Assembly: GCA_051295955.1 (NCBI GenBank) | Contig: JBPDWA010000001.1 | Location: 434,001 to 498,000 of the forward strand | Reading direction: 5' to 3' | DNA length: 64,000 nt | Source: Enterococcus faecalis_A | GTDB lineage: Bacteria; Bacillota; Bacilli; Lactobacillales; Enterococcaceae | Shown here: positions 8,704 through 17,801 of the stretch, piece after piece | Layout of the letters: every line of letters starts with the position of its first letter | How positions within the stretch are numbered: position 1 is the first letter of the stretch | Translations under genes and position numbers: made by a program | Notes under the pieces: model-generated | The model's database searches: none | What the model was told of the DNA's origin: nothing | Seen by the model: only the letters and a program-made list of their open reading frames with translations

Positions 8704-10961
8704 TGATAAAAGATGAAGCCGCATGGCATGGATTTCAAGGAGATATTTGGAAACATGAAATAAATACGAGAGATTTTATTCAAACGAATTACAAACCCTA
8801 CGAGAATGGAGCTGAGTTTTTAGCTAGTTCTACAAAGGCAACTGACCAATTATGGAGTGAATTAAAGAAATTACAAATGGAAGAACGTGCCAACGGAGGC
8901 GTTTTAGATATGGAAGCCGACGTTGTATCGGCAGCAAACGCATACGGATCAGGATATATAAACGAAGAAATAAAAGAACTTGAAAAAATTGTAGGTATTC
9001 AGACCGATAAACCCTTAAAACGCGCTTTTATGCCTTATGGCGGTATCAACATGGCAGAAGAGTCTTTAAGAAGTTATGGATATGAACCCAATGAAAAATT
9101 CAGTGAGATATTTACTAAGTATCGTAAAACACACAACCAAGGAGTTTTTGATGTCTATTCTCCAGAAATGCGCGCTGCCCGACGAAATAAAATCATTACT
9201 GGCTTGCCTGATACGTATGGTCGTGGCCGGATCGTAGGAGACTATCGACGCGTAGCCTTGTATGGTATTGACTTTTTGATGGAGCAAAAAAATAAGGATT
9301 ATGAAAACTTTAGTAAAGGTCAATTCACTGATGAAGATATACGACTTCGGGAAGAAATCACCGATCAATATAATGCTTTAAAAAGAATGAAAGAAATGGC
9401 TTTTTCATACGGCTACGATATTTCTCAACCAGCTGAAAATGCCAAAGAGGCTGTACAGTGGCTTTACTTCGGGTACCTTGCAGCTATTAAGGAACAAAAT
9501 GGAGCTGCTATGTCAATTGGTAGAATTTCTGTTTTTCTTGACATTTATATTCAACGTGATTTGGATAAGGGGCTTCTAAATGAAGAAGAAGCTCAAGAAT
9601 TAATAGATCATTTAGTAATGAAATTAAGAATGGTGAAATTTGCGCGAGTACCTTCATACAATGAGCTTTTTTCTGGTGATCCTATTTGGGCAACACTTGT
9701 AATAGCAGGAATGGGCATTGACGGGAGAACATTAGTAACAAAAACTGACTTTCGATTTTTGCATACGCTTGAAAATATGGGGCCCTCTCCAGAACCAAAT
9801 CTTACAGTTTTATATTCTTCTCGCTTACCAAGAAAGTTTAAAGAATATGCTGCTAAAATATCCATTGAAACTTCTTCTATTCAGTATGAAAATGATGATA
9901 TAATGCGTCCATTTTGGCTAGACGATTATGCGATTTGTTGTTGTGTTTCAGCAACACAAACTGGCAAGGAAATGCAATTTTTTGGAGCGCGCGCTAATTT
10001 AGCCAAATGTTTATTATATGCAATTAATGGTGGCATAGATGAGAAGACAAAAGTGCAAGTAGCTCCCCCTTTTCGTGGAATCAATAGTAATGAAGCGCTA
10101 GATTATGACGAAGTTGTCAACAAATTTGATACGATGATGGAATGGCTAGCTGGAATCTACGTCAACACATTAAATTGTATTCACTATATGCATGATAAGT
10201 ATTTTTACGAAGCGGCAGAACTAGCTTTAATGGATACTAACTTGAAACGAACCTTTGCGACCGGAATTGCAGGATTTTCTCATGTAGTAGATTCTTTGGC
10301 CGCCATCAAATACGCTAAAGTATATCCGATTAGGGATGAAGATGGAATAGTTGTATCTTATAAAACCGAAGGAGAATTTCCAAGGTACGGAAATGATGAT
10401 GACCGTGCAGATGAAATTGCTACTGATTTATTAAAGAAATTCATGGAGAAAATCAAACATTATAGAACTTACAGAAATTCTGAGCCAACGACTTCCATTT
10501 TAACAATCACTTCAAATGTTGTTTACGGAAAAGCGACAGGCGACTTACCAGATGGACGTAAAATGGGAGAACCATTATCACCAGGAGCTAATCCTTCCTA
10601 CCGGGCTGAACAAAATGGTTTATTAGCTTCTTTAAACTCATTAACTAAGTTGCCATATTCATATGCGCTTGATGGCATTTCTAATACCCAAAGCATAAAT
10701 CCTGAGGCCTTAGGGCATAAACAAGAAGAAAAAGTGGAAAATCTTTCAAATATTTTAGATGGGTATTTTGATAAGGGAGCACATCATATCAATGTTAATG
10801 TTTTTGGAAAAGAAAAATTGATCGATGCTATGAAACATCCTGAAAAAGAAGAGTATGCAAATTTTACCATTCGCGTGTCAGGTTATGCTGTGAAGTTTAT
10901 TGATTTGACGCCAGAGCAACAAAGAGACGTCATTAGTCGTACCTTCCATTCAAAAATGTAA
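8703..10961 (+). CDS. pflB: Pyruvate formate-lyase (formate C-acetyltransferase)
   Basis: This 752-residue glycyl-radical enzyme splits pyruvate with CoA into acetyl-CoA and formate under anaerobiosis. The active-site cysteines lie in DDYAICCCVSATQTGKEMQF (three consecutive Cys, where the usual enzyme has two), followed by the conserved FFGARANLAK. The radical glycine is G727 in RVSGYAVKF, 25 residues from the end. All landmarks are present. It begins within the ldh stop codon and is followed by its activase after a hairpin. Acetyl-CoA from this step gives ATP through acetate or NAD through ethanol. Confidence 0.96.
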   Translation: MIKDEAAWHGFQGDIWKHEINTRDFIQTNYKPYENGAEFLASSTKATDQLWSELKKLQMEERANGGVLDMEADVVSAANAYGSGYINEEIKELEKIVGIQTDKPLKRAFMPYGGINMAEESLRSYGYEPNEKFSEIFTKYRKTHNQGVFDVYSPEMRAARRNKIITGLPDTYGRGRIVGDYRRVALYGIDFLMEQKNKDYENFSKGQFTDEDIRLREEITDQYNALKRMKEMAFSYGYDISQPAENAKEAVQWLYFGYLAAIKEQNGAAMSIGRISVFLDIYIQRDLDKGLLNEEEAQELIDHLVMKLRMVKFARVPSYNELFSGDPIWATLVIAGMGIDGRTLVTKTDFRFLHTLENMGPSPEPNLTVLYSSRLPRKFKEYAAKISIETSSIQYENDDIMRPFWLDDYAICCCVSATQTGKEMQFFGARANLAKCLLYAINGGIDEKTKVQVAPPFRGINSNEALDYDEVVNKFDTMMEWLAGIYVNTLNCIHYMHDKYFYEAAELALMDTNLKRTFATGIAGFSHVVDSLAAIKYAKVYPIRDEDGIVVSYKTEGEFPRYGNDDDRADEIATDLLKKFMEKIKHYRTYRNSEPTTSILTITSNVVYGKATGDLPDGRKMGEPLSPGANPSYRAEQNGLLASLNSLTKLPYSYALDGISNTQSINPEALGHKQEEKVENLSNILDGYFDKGAHHINVNVFGKEKLIDAMKHPEKEEYANFTIRVSGYAVKFIDLTPEQQRDVISRTFHSKM

Positions 10962-10969
10962 AAATTAAG

Positions 10970-11001
10970 TGGGCGGATTTTTTATATAATCTGCCCATTT
11001 T
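10970..11001 (+). terminator. Hairpin between pflB and pflA
   Basis: TGGGCGGATT and AATCTGCCCA pair over 10 bp with a T-rich loop, and a short TTTT follows. It may act as an attenuating terminator that lowers pflA relative to pflB. Confidence 0.6.
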
Positions 11002-11021
11002 CAATAGGAGAGGATTTTCAA

Positions 11022-11777
11022 ATGAGAAAAAATAGTCGGATAGGAAGAATTCATTCAATAGAAAGCTTTGGTGCAGCTGACGGTCCTGGTGTTCGGTTTG
11101 TGGTTTTCATGCAAGGCTGCCCAATGCGTTGCCAATTTTGTCATAATCCTGATACCTGGAAAGTAAATGATATTCATTCAAGAAGATGTACTGCAGAGGA
11201 TTTGTTAGATCAAGCTTTAAAGTATCAACAATATTGGGGAGCACAAGGTGGTATAACTGTTAGTGGAGGAGAACCATTGCTACAACTTGATTTTTTAGCA
11301 GATTTTTTTCAAAAAGCCAAACTAAAAGGAATCCACACTACCTTGGATACTTGTGGGCAACCATTTACTAAAGAGGGCTCTTTTTTCACCAAATTCCAAA
11401 CGGTATTGGCATTTACAGATTTAATCTTACTAGATATTAAGCATATAGATACAACTTGTCACAAAAAACTGACAGGCCATCAGAATTATTCAATATTAGA
11501 ATTAGCACGGTATCTATCAGAAGTAAATAAACCAGTTTGGATTCGTCATGTCTTAATTCCGAAAATCAATGATCAAAACGCGTATTTAAAAAAATTGGAT
11601 CATTTCATCCAAGAATTAACTAATGTAGAGCGCGTGGAGGTGCTTCCATATCACACTATGGGGAAGATTAAGTGGGAAAATTTAGGCTATGAGTATCCGT
11701 TAACGGGGATTGAACCTCCATCTAAGCAGCGTATAAAAAATGCTGAAAAGTTATTGCATATTGATCGTTATAATTAA
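11022..11777 (+). CDS. pflA: Pyruvate formate-lyase activating enzyme (radical SAM)
   Basis: This is a 251-residue radical-SAM activase. The 4Fe-4S motif is CPMRCQFC with C33, C37 and C40. The downstream GGI-T-VSGGEPLLQ segment binds SAM. It abstracts hydrogen from the glycine radical site of PflB, whose gene lies 60 bases upstream. The ribosome-binding site AGGAGAGG precedes the ATG. Length and motifs are normal for PflA. Expression is expected to be below that of PflB, since little activase is needed and the hairpin lies between them. Confidence 0.95.
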   Translation: MRKNSRIGRIHSIESFGAADGPGVRFVVFMQGCPMRCQFCHNPDTWKVNDIHSRRCTAEDLLDQALKYQQYWGAQGGITVSGGEPLLQLDFLADFFQKAKLKGIHTTLDTCGQPFTKEGSFFTKFQTVLAFTDLILLDIKHIDTTCHKKLTGHQNYSILELARYLSEVNKPVWIRHVLIPKINDQNAYLKKLDHFIQELTNVERVEVLPYHTMGKIKWENLGYEYPLTGIEPPSKQRIKNAEKLLHIDRYN

Positions 11778-13288
11778 GAAAAGGCATATTCTAGTATCGA
11801 AAATAAAAAAACTTTTGAAGTAGCCTGTGATACAATCGATTTAGAAGTGAAGGAGTAAGGAGTCGCCATTTATCAAAAAAACAATCGTAATAGGAATTTA
11901 AATATGGTTTGTTAAACTTAGTTAAACAACGGTATAATTTATTAAGTCTACCTTAACGCGTATTTTCACTTTTTACGTATTTTCATTCTTTTCAAAAAGT
12001 TTTAGATTGTAGGGAATGTTGATAGCAGCTGTTGAAATCAAACCTATTTACAAGCTTTTTATCATGATCCTGTTTCCTTTATAATCCTATATAATAACCA
12101 CTTTTCTACTATTTTTAAGCACCTTGATTACTTATCAGCTAAGCCTCCATTAAAAATTTATGGGCATATTTACTCAGAAATAAGTCAAATGCTTGCAGAT
12201 GAAGCGCCTAATCTTTTTTTGATTTTTAATCATTAATTGCTCTCGTATGATTGTCAAGAGATAAAAAAAATGAAAAATTAATTACTTGAAATTTTTCAGT
12301 TCTTATTAAATAGCAAAAACTACTTTACTTTAGTAGGTTTGAAAGGAGCCTTCAAAAGTACTTGATCTGGATGTAAAGGCTTGTCATCACAAGTCACCAT
12401 ATCCGAAGTGAATCTCTTTGTAATAAAGAATTGAATAGTAATGGAAACGATTCAGAAAAATATTCTTAAGAAAGGTAAGATTTTATAAGCACCTTTAAAT
12501 TTGAAAAATACCTTATCGGATTCTCATATTTAGCGCAGAAAAGAAGACTAAATAGTCTTTCTATTTATGGAAGATTGAAACTTCTGAAAAAATAAAAAGA
12601 AAAGGCATTATATAGGCCTCTCAAATAATGTTGGAGCCAAGCTATGGCTATTGAGTATGTAAAAAGCGGAACACATAAGAGTCGCTTCTTTTTAAGAAAC
12701 TCTGAGACATTAATTTGGGAGACAAAGATTTCGTGATGGGCAAACCTTTTTGTTGGTTGGATCCTTAAAAAAATTGCGAAAAGTAGGCTGTATATCAAAT
12801 CAAAAGGGATCATCGTAGGAGAAAATAACGAGACCCTTTCATTAACAAGAACATCAATTAAACAATGAAAGGCAAGGTTTTATTTTAACAGCTGCCTGAG
12901 CTTAGTTAGGCTGCGACACTAAAACCATTTGTGGAATCAATAAAAAGAGTGTGAGACAAAAGTAAGAAACACTTTTGCCTCACACTCTAAAAAGAAATAA
13001 AGGGGGGAAGCAGCAGCAGTACTTTCGGAAATAAGCCAAAATTCACCAAACTTTAAAAGCCATTTTCATGTATTTTAGCTTATTTCTTAGCATTTCCCCC
13101 TTCTGTCTTAGTCTCTTTTCGTTTGCATTAAGATCAGTAATTACCGGGAATTCCAACGCAGAACTTACATAAAATAATGAATAGATCCAGCTTCCATAGA
13201 AATTTGTTCCAAGTTATCAGGTTCTACGCTTCTTTTAATTGTTTAAAAAAGCTTGAAGCGATTGCATTTTTATAGTGTCCATCATTTT
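11778..13288. other. 1.5 kb stretch of gene debris
   Basis: No intact gene is present. Around 12120-12240 a short broken frame reads YSEISQMLADEAPNLFLIF, which resembles the C-terminal part of a peptide-binding ABC lipoprotein, but the match is short and tentative. The hairpin repeat copy 2 lies at 12946-12988. The remainder reads with stops in all frames. It separates the pfl operon from the toxin pseudogene. Confidence 0.45.
12946..12988. repeat. Dispersed hairpin repeat, copy 2
   Basis: AGAGTGTGAG at the left pairs with CTCACACTCT at the right, and the inner CAAAAGT pairs with ACTTTTG. The whole forms a near-perfect inverted repeat of about 17 bp per arm. It is related to copy 1 at 1636-1684 and may serve as a bidirectional terminator. 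Confidence 0.65.
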
Positions 13289-14267
13289 TTATTGCGCCAA
13301 GTTTATAGTGGTTTGTTTCACCAAAGTGGGCTGAGAACGGTTAGTAACATCATAAATATTAACTTTAAGTACGCTTCCTATAACACCAGTTAAATTTGCT
13401 GTAGCATCGATCTTAAATTCATTCGTTGGAGCATCGTAGCCAAAAATTAAACCTGAATTATATATATCTTGTTGTTGAGCATCGTGTAATGCAAATAAAT
13501 AATTAACGGTACTATTTTTATATGATTTAATCCTATCCGGTCTTGGAAATACAGGGCCAGGTTGAAGATACTTCAATCGAACATTAAAGGATGTTGTCAC
13601 ATTATCGGCTTGTCCTGTAAAAGGGATTTCACCTGACAAAGACTTTTTATAAAATTCTACGTCAACCTTATACGTTCTATGGGCTGGAACTTTTACTGAT
13701 TGTGAGGGCGCCGTGAACGTTTTTGTTTCTGACTCGGTCGTTGTATTAGTAGTTGCAGAATTAACAGTAGCCGTCACTTCGATTCCTTTTTTCAGTACGA
13801 TGGGAACGGAAAAAACAGTAGACTTTCCGGCAATGAAAAAACCTTTTGTTACAGCTGTGCTAGTAGTATTTTGGAATGAATGACTATAGCTTGCAGTTGA
13901 GAAGGTTTGTTCTTGATCGGATGTGTTGTTAAATTCGTTGCTACCAATAAAATCAGGATTTAAGTCTTGTACTTTAAGATTTTGTATATCCTTTGGTTTT
14001 AATGAAAGACCATTTATATCGGTTTGTAAATTTTTCATATCTGTAGCTGTATAGCCTTCGAAGTTTTTATAGTATATAAAGTCGTTATAATAATACTGAG
14101 CTATTTTATTTAACTCTTTTTTTGACATCCAGCACAATGCCATCATTCACTTTTTTCTCACCGGAATTGTTAGTCATGGCGTTGGTTTCAACAGCAAGTG
14201 TATTTGATAGTAATACTCAGATATATGATGCTAGTATTCCGCATAAAACCATACGATTCATTTTCAT
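13289..14267 (-). pseudogene. ETX/MTX2-family pore-forming toxin, disrupted
   Basis: An uninterrupted 285-codon frame (13289-14146) shows the aerolysin-like ETX/MTX2 pattern. It is a Ser/Thr-rich beta protein with the SHSFQNTTSTAVTKGF strand and insertion-loop region, the SVPIVLKKGIEVTATVNS amphipathic strand, and the VKVPAHRTYKVDVEFYKKS segment. Its natural start lies upstream, at an ATG at 14267 with GGAGAAGG before it. From there a signal peptide (MKMNRMVLCGILASYI) runs into an in-frame TGA at 14217-14219 and continues as VLLSNTLAVETNA. A frameshift in a run of seven A (plus-strand T run 14117-14123) then separates it from the toxin body: dropping one A restores DVKKELNKIAQYYYNDF. Both lesions disable secretion, so I call it a pseudogene, although a sequencing error at the A run is possible. 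Confidence 0.75.
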
Positions 14268-14753
14268 GGATTCCTTCTCCTCATTTCTTTTTTATTTTGT
14301 TCTAATAAGTCATGACATTATCTTGATGCTTTAAAGAAGAAGGCGCTTTCTAACTGTTCTTTATAACATAAAAAAGCAAGCAGGTAAATTTCCAAAAAAT
14401 GAAGGTTTAGAAACTTGTTATAAAATAGATGATCATATCCTTGTAACTAAAAGAAGTTCATTGTATCCTTTCTTTAATTAGTCAATAGTATTCATTAGCT
14501 AATAATGTACCGATATATTTTAACAACGCTAAAACTTGTTTAAAATATTAAAAAAGTAGTCCTTCAAGCTTTTTTAATCAAGAAGATGGGTACTTAAACT
14601 TCTGCAAGTTTTTATTAAAAATTAGTTACCTGGTTAAGTAGAATACGTAATCGGTTTGTAAACGCATACAAAAATGTCCGTTGCAAGGGACAAAAAATAG
14701 TGAAGGAAATTAAAAATTGTAGCTTATGATAAAGATGCAAGGGGGAACGGCTT
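14268..14753. other. Divergent region between toxin pseudogene and PTS regulator
   Basis: It holds the toxin promoter region on one side and the PTS regulator promoter on the other. Apart from a cre box at 14657-14670, I see no defined feature and no coding frame. Confidence 0.5.
14657..14670. promoter_or_regulatory. cre box upstream of the allulose-type PTS operon
   Basis: TGTAAACGCATACA, flanked by T and A, is a 16-base imperfect palindrome centred on CG and differs from the cre consensus at one position. It lies about 85 bases before the regulator gene, fitting catabolite repression of the sugar operon. Confidence 0.6.
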
Positions 14754-16238
14754 ATGACAAGTCAAAACGATCGGATCAACAGATTAAAACTGCTTCTTTC
14801 AAAGCAACGCGATTATATGACTGCTATCGAACTTGCTGAATTGATGGAGACTTCGACCAAAACTATCTATCGTTTAGTGAAAAAGATCAATGAAGAATAT
14901 GCTGATGGATCACTTATTCTATCAGAAAAGGGGCGCGGCTATCAGCTGGATTATGGTAAGTATTTGGAACAAATAGAACCGACGATGAAATCCGTCATGG
15001 AGATTTCACCGTCCGAACGACAAGCACAAGTGATGGAACAACTTTTATTATCCTCTCCCAAAGCAATTAAAATTTTGGATCTTTTCAAGGATTTTTACGT
15101 AGGCGATTCAGCAATTGCCAACGATGAAAAAATGATAGCCAGTCAGGTCGAACGCTTTGAGTTAAAACTATTCCGGAAAAACCGAACGCTTGCTATCAAA
15201 GGAAAAGAAGTAAACATTCGTCGGGCAATCGCTGAATTGATTCAACGGCTGAACATTATTGATTTAGATGATATGAAGACAGCAGACGAATTGAATTTTA
15301 ATCGTTATGATGTGTTATTCGTTTCCGACCAATTGAAAATTGTGGAGCAAGCTCTTGGCGGAGAGATCCCGTACCCATATAACGTCAACGTCTTCTCTCA
15401 CCTTTATATTATGATTTGCCGCTCAAGACAGACCAGACAGCAATTAGTTGAGGAGCAATTGACGAAGGAACAACGGCAACTGCTAGATGCGAATCAGGAA
15501 ATTAAAGACATCGCCACCAAGGTTATCAAGAATGTGGAAGGCTATTTAGTTACCAAACTCCCGGTGAGTGAAATCTATTACCTTTACCAATATCTGCTTT
15601 CTTCCCGAATGAAAAAACAACCGGATAAGAAGCCGACTTTTTCTCCTGAGGTTGAGCAAATCACTAACTACTATTTGCGGGAAGTCGGTAAAAAGTTGAA
15701 CATTAAGTTGACTGACAGTGCCATTTTTGTTGATTTGTCCAATCATATTAAACCAATGCTAAACAGGTTGAAGCATCAAATTCACGTGAAAAATGGCTTG
15801 TTAGACCAAATTCAACTCACTTACGAAAGAATTTACAAAGATGTGATTGCCGTGTCAGTAAAGGTAAGCGAAACCTTTAACTTGCCGCCGATCAATCAAG
15901 ATGAAAATGGTTTTATCACTCTTTATTTCGCCAGAATGATTGAAACGTATCAAGTACCAATTCAAACTTTAATTATGTGTACGACGGGTGTTGGCACTTC
16001 AGAGCTATTGAAAGCCAAAATTGTGAAAAAGTTTCCTGAGCTAGCTATTATAGATGTGATCGCAACAAAAAACTATCGCTCTGTTTTAGATAAAGCACCA
16101 GGTATTGAGTTAATTCTTACTACAGTAGGTCTCAAAAACAGCTTACCGGTTCATTCTTTATTAGTTAGCGCTATGTTAACCGCCAACGATCAGTTGAAGA
16201 TCCGAAAGAAAATCGAGGAGATTTACCATGAGAGATAA
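14754..16238 (+). CDS. PRD-domain transcriptional regulator with EIIB-like domain
   Basis: This 494-residue protein starts at an ATG with a GGGGGAACGG site. An N-terminal helix-turn-helix (YMTAIELAELMETSTKTIYR) is followed by an Mga-like middle, two PTS-regulation domains, and a C-terminal EIIB-like domain beginning near QVPIQTLIMCTTGVGTSEL, whose Cys is phosphorylated in relatives. This layout is that of ManR/MtlR-type activators, except that the usual C-terminal EIIA domain is a separate overlapping gene. It stands first in the operon and probably activates the downstream sugar PTS when the sugar is transported and repressing phosphorylation is relieved. Confidence 0.85.
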   Translation: MTSQNDRINRLKLLLSKQRDYMTAIELAELMETSTKTIYRLVKKINEEYADGSLILSEKGRGYQLDYGKYLEQIEPTMKSVMEISPSERQAQVMEQLLLSSPKAIKILDLFKDFYVGDSAIANDEKMIASQVERFELKLFRKNRTLAIKGKEVNIRRAIAELIQRLNIIDLDDMKTADELNFNRYDVLFVSDQLKIVEQALGGEIPYPYNVNVFSHLYIMICRSRQTRQQLVEEQLTKEQRQLLDANQEIKDIATKVIKNVEGYLVTKLPVSEIYYLYQYLLSSRMKKQPDKKPTFSPEVEQITNYYLREVGKKLNIKLTDSAIFVDLSNHIKPMLNRLKHQIHVKNGLLDQIQLTYERIYKDVIAVSVKVSETFNLPPINQDENGFITLYFARMIETYQVPIQTLIMCTTGVGTSELLKAKIVKKFPELAIIDVIATKNYRSVLDKAPGIELILTTVGLKNSLPVHSLLVSAMLTANDQLKIRKKIEEIYHER

Positions 16239-16635
16239 TTTTATTCAATTGTTCCCTAAGCTGAAAGTAACTAGCCGTTCAGAGGTCTACGCTTTTATCA
16301 GCAACTGGCTTTATCCATCACAAAATGAAAAGGCTTTATTGATAGAAAAGGCACTTTATAAACGGGAAGCAGCAGGGGACATTCAAATTGACGCTGGGGT
16401 AGTCCTTCCCCATGTTGAAAGTCAATTAGTTGAGAATAGCTTAGTTGCGGTCATCCGACCGCTGGTTCCCATTAAGCACTGGCACGCAACCATCGAAAAC
16501 GTTGATCTTATCATTGTCGTTTTACTGGCACCTAACCAAAGCGGTGAAGCCAAGCAGCGCTTGGTGGATTTTATGCGGCAGCTTGCTGATGGGGAATACC
16601 TGAATAAACTAAGGACTATGACCATCAGCGACTGA
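16228..16635 (+). CDS. PTS EIIA-type domain protein, partner of the PRD regulator
   Basis: This 135-residue protein starts 11 bases inside the regulator gene, so translation is coupled. The active histidine lies in GVVLPHVES, the fructose/mannitol EIIA signature. In many ManR/MtlR-type regulators this domain is fused to the C-terminus of the regulator; here it is split off, either by an ancestral frame change or as a natural two-gene form. A second, separate EIIA gene follows at 16983, so this one is more likely regulatory than transport-related. Confidence 0.75.
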   Translation: MRDNFIQLFPKLKVTSRSEVYAFISNWLYPSQNEKALLIEKALYKREAAGDIQIDAGVVLPHVESQLVENSLVAVIRPLVPIKHWHATIENVDLIIVVLLAPNQSGEAKQRLVDFMRQLADGEYLNKLRTMTISD

Positions 16636-16652
16636 ACTGGTAGGAGAAATTC

Positions 16653-16951
16653 ATGATGAAAATAGGTGGAGCACCAGCCTGTACTGTTAAAATTGCTTAC
16701 GTAAATCTCCCGCAGAAAAAATTGGGTATGCGAAACAACAATCGATCCTGAAATTTAAGTAGCAACTTAAGGTACCATGCTAGTGAACAGCTAGTAACGC
16801 CTGAAGAAATTCAAGTTGTAGACCTTGTGATTTGGAACATTGGTATAAAAATCAATCAGCACCAGCCTTTTGAAAACAAATGGCTAAGCCAAACGTCAAC
16901 ACAAGTTGCAGGAAAATTGCCATAAACTTATTGAAAAAGCGGTAGTAGTAA
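16653..16951 (+). pseudogene. Decayed duplicate of the fructose-type PTS EIIB gene
   Basis: The start MKIGGAPACTVKIAYVN aligns with the intact EIIB at 17459 (MKIVGVAACTVGIAHTY), including the phosphorylated Cys. After stops and frame changes, VTPEEIQVVDLVIWNIGIKI matches LTPEQIAAADIVILAIDVKI of the intact protein. STQVAGKLP and KLIEKAVVV match TEVAVKSPN and KLIEKAVEV. The order of blocks is the same over the full length. It is therefore a full-length relic of an EIIB paralogue lying between the two EIIA genes. Confidence 0.8.
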
Positions 16952-16982
16952 CTAAATTACCAATAAAAGGAGCTTGAACAAA

Positions 16983-17432
16983 ATGGAAGTCAAAGAAATT
17001 ATTGATCCTAAAATTATCAAAACCCAATTGTTGGGAACGACGAAAGCCGAAGTTCTTGAGGAGCTGGCCAATGTATTGTTGAAAAACGACTATATCTCAG
17101 ACGTTGCCGGTTTTGTCAAAGACATTTATGCACGGGAAGCACAAGGCCAAACAGGTATAGGAAATTATATCGCAATTCCTCATGGAAAAAGTACTTTTGT
17201 CAATAAAATTGGAGTGGCAATCGGTGTTACGGAACAAGAAATTCCTTGGGAAACACTGGATGGAAAAGGAGTGAAAGGCATTATTCTGTTTGTGGTGGGT
17301 CCTGATAATGAAAGTGCACAAAACCATTTGAAGCTATTGTCACTTTTCGCTCGCAAATTAGGGAATGATGAAGTCGTTGAACACCTAATTCAAGCAAAAG
17401 ATGCTCAACAAGTTGTAGCTGCTTTTGCCTAA
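16983..17432 (+). CDS. PTS fructose-type EIIA component
   Basis: This is a phosphocarrier of the sugar PTS. A TTG at 16974 is in frame, but AAAGGAG at 16966-16972 is correctly spaced for the ATG at 16983, giving 149 residues. The active His is H67 in YIAIPHGKS, and the tail HLKLLSLFARKL is typical of EIIA-Fru. It passes phosphate from HPr to EIIB encoded 26 bases downstream. It forms with the EIIB and EIIC genes a complete three-gene transporter. Confidence 0.9.
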   Translation: MEVKEIIDPKIIKTQLLGTTKAEVLEELANVLLKNDYISDVAGFVKDIYAREAQGQTGIGNYIAIPHGKSTFVNKIGVAIGVTEQEIPWETLDGKGVKGIILFVVGPDNESAQNHLKLLSLFARKLGNDEVVEHLIQAKDAQQVVAAFA

Positions 17433-17458
17433 AATAAACCAAATTGGAGGAACAAAAA

Positions 17459-17782
17459 ATGAAAATTGTCGGAGTAGCAGCTTGTACTGTCGGAATTGCC
17501 CATACTTATATTGCTCAAGAAAAATTGGAAAATGCCGCTAAAAAAGCCGGACATGAAATTCAGGTGGAAACCCAAGGAACGATTGGTATTGAAAATGCCC
17601 TAACACCAGAGCAAATAGCAGCGGCAGATATTGTCATTTTGGCCATTGATGTCAAAATCAGTGGACGAGAAAGGTTCGAAGGGAAACGGATCATTCAAGT
17701 ACCTACAGAAGTCGCAGTAAAATCACCAAATAAATTGATTGAAAAAGCCGTTGAAGTGGTTGAACAACAACCTATAGTCTAA
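17459..17782 (+). CDS. PTS fructose-type EIIB component
   Basis: The ATG at 17459 has GGAGG 8 bases upstream; an in-frame TTG at 17444 overlaps that site and is unlikely. It is 107 residues long. C9 in VAACTVGIAHTY is the phosphorylation site, and GTIGIENAL and IDVKISGRERF are typical of EIIB-Fru. It lies between the EIIA and EIIC genes. The decayed copy at 16653-16951 is its closest relative in view. Confidence 0.92.
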   Translation: MKIVGVAACTVGIAHTYIAQEKLENAAKKAGHEIQVETQGTIGIENALTPEQIAAADIVILAIDVKISGRERFEGKRIIQVPTEVAVKSPNKLIEKAVEVVEQQPIV

Positions 17783-17801
17783 AGCGTAAGGGAGAAGGAA
17801 A

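Noticed and set aside
12120..12240. Possible peptide-binding lipoprotein fragment
   Set aside because: Match rests on about 20 residues; not enough for a gene call.
12565..12813. 82-codon minus-strand frame in debris
   Set aside because: No ribosome-binding site, no recognisable motif, aromatic-rich low-complexity tail; judged chance.
14122..14334. 70-codon plus-strand frame opposite the toxin signal peptide
   Set aside because: It is the reverse complement of the toxin's 5' end and has no own signal.
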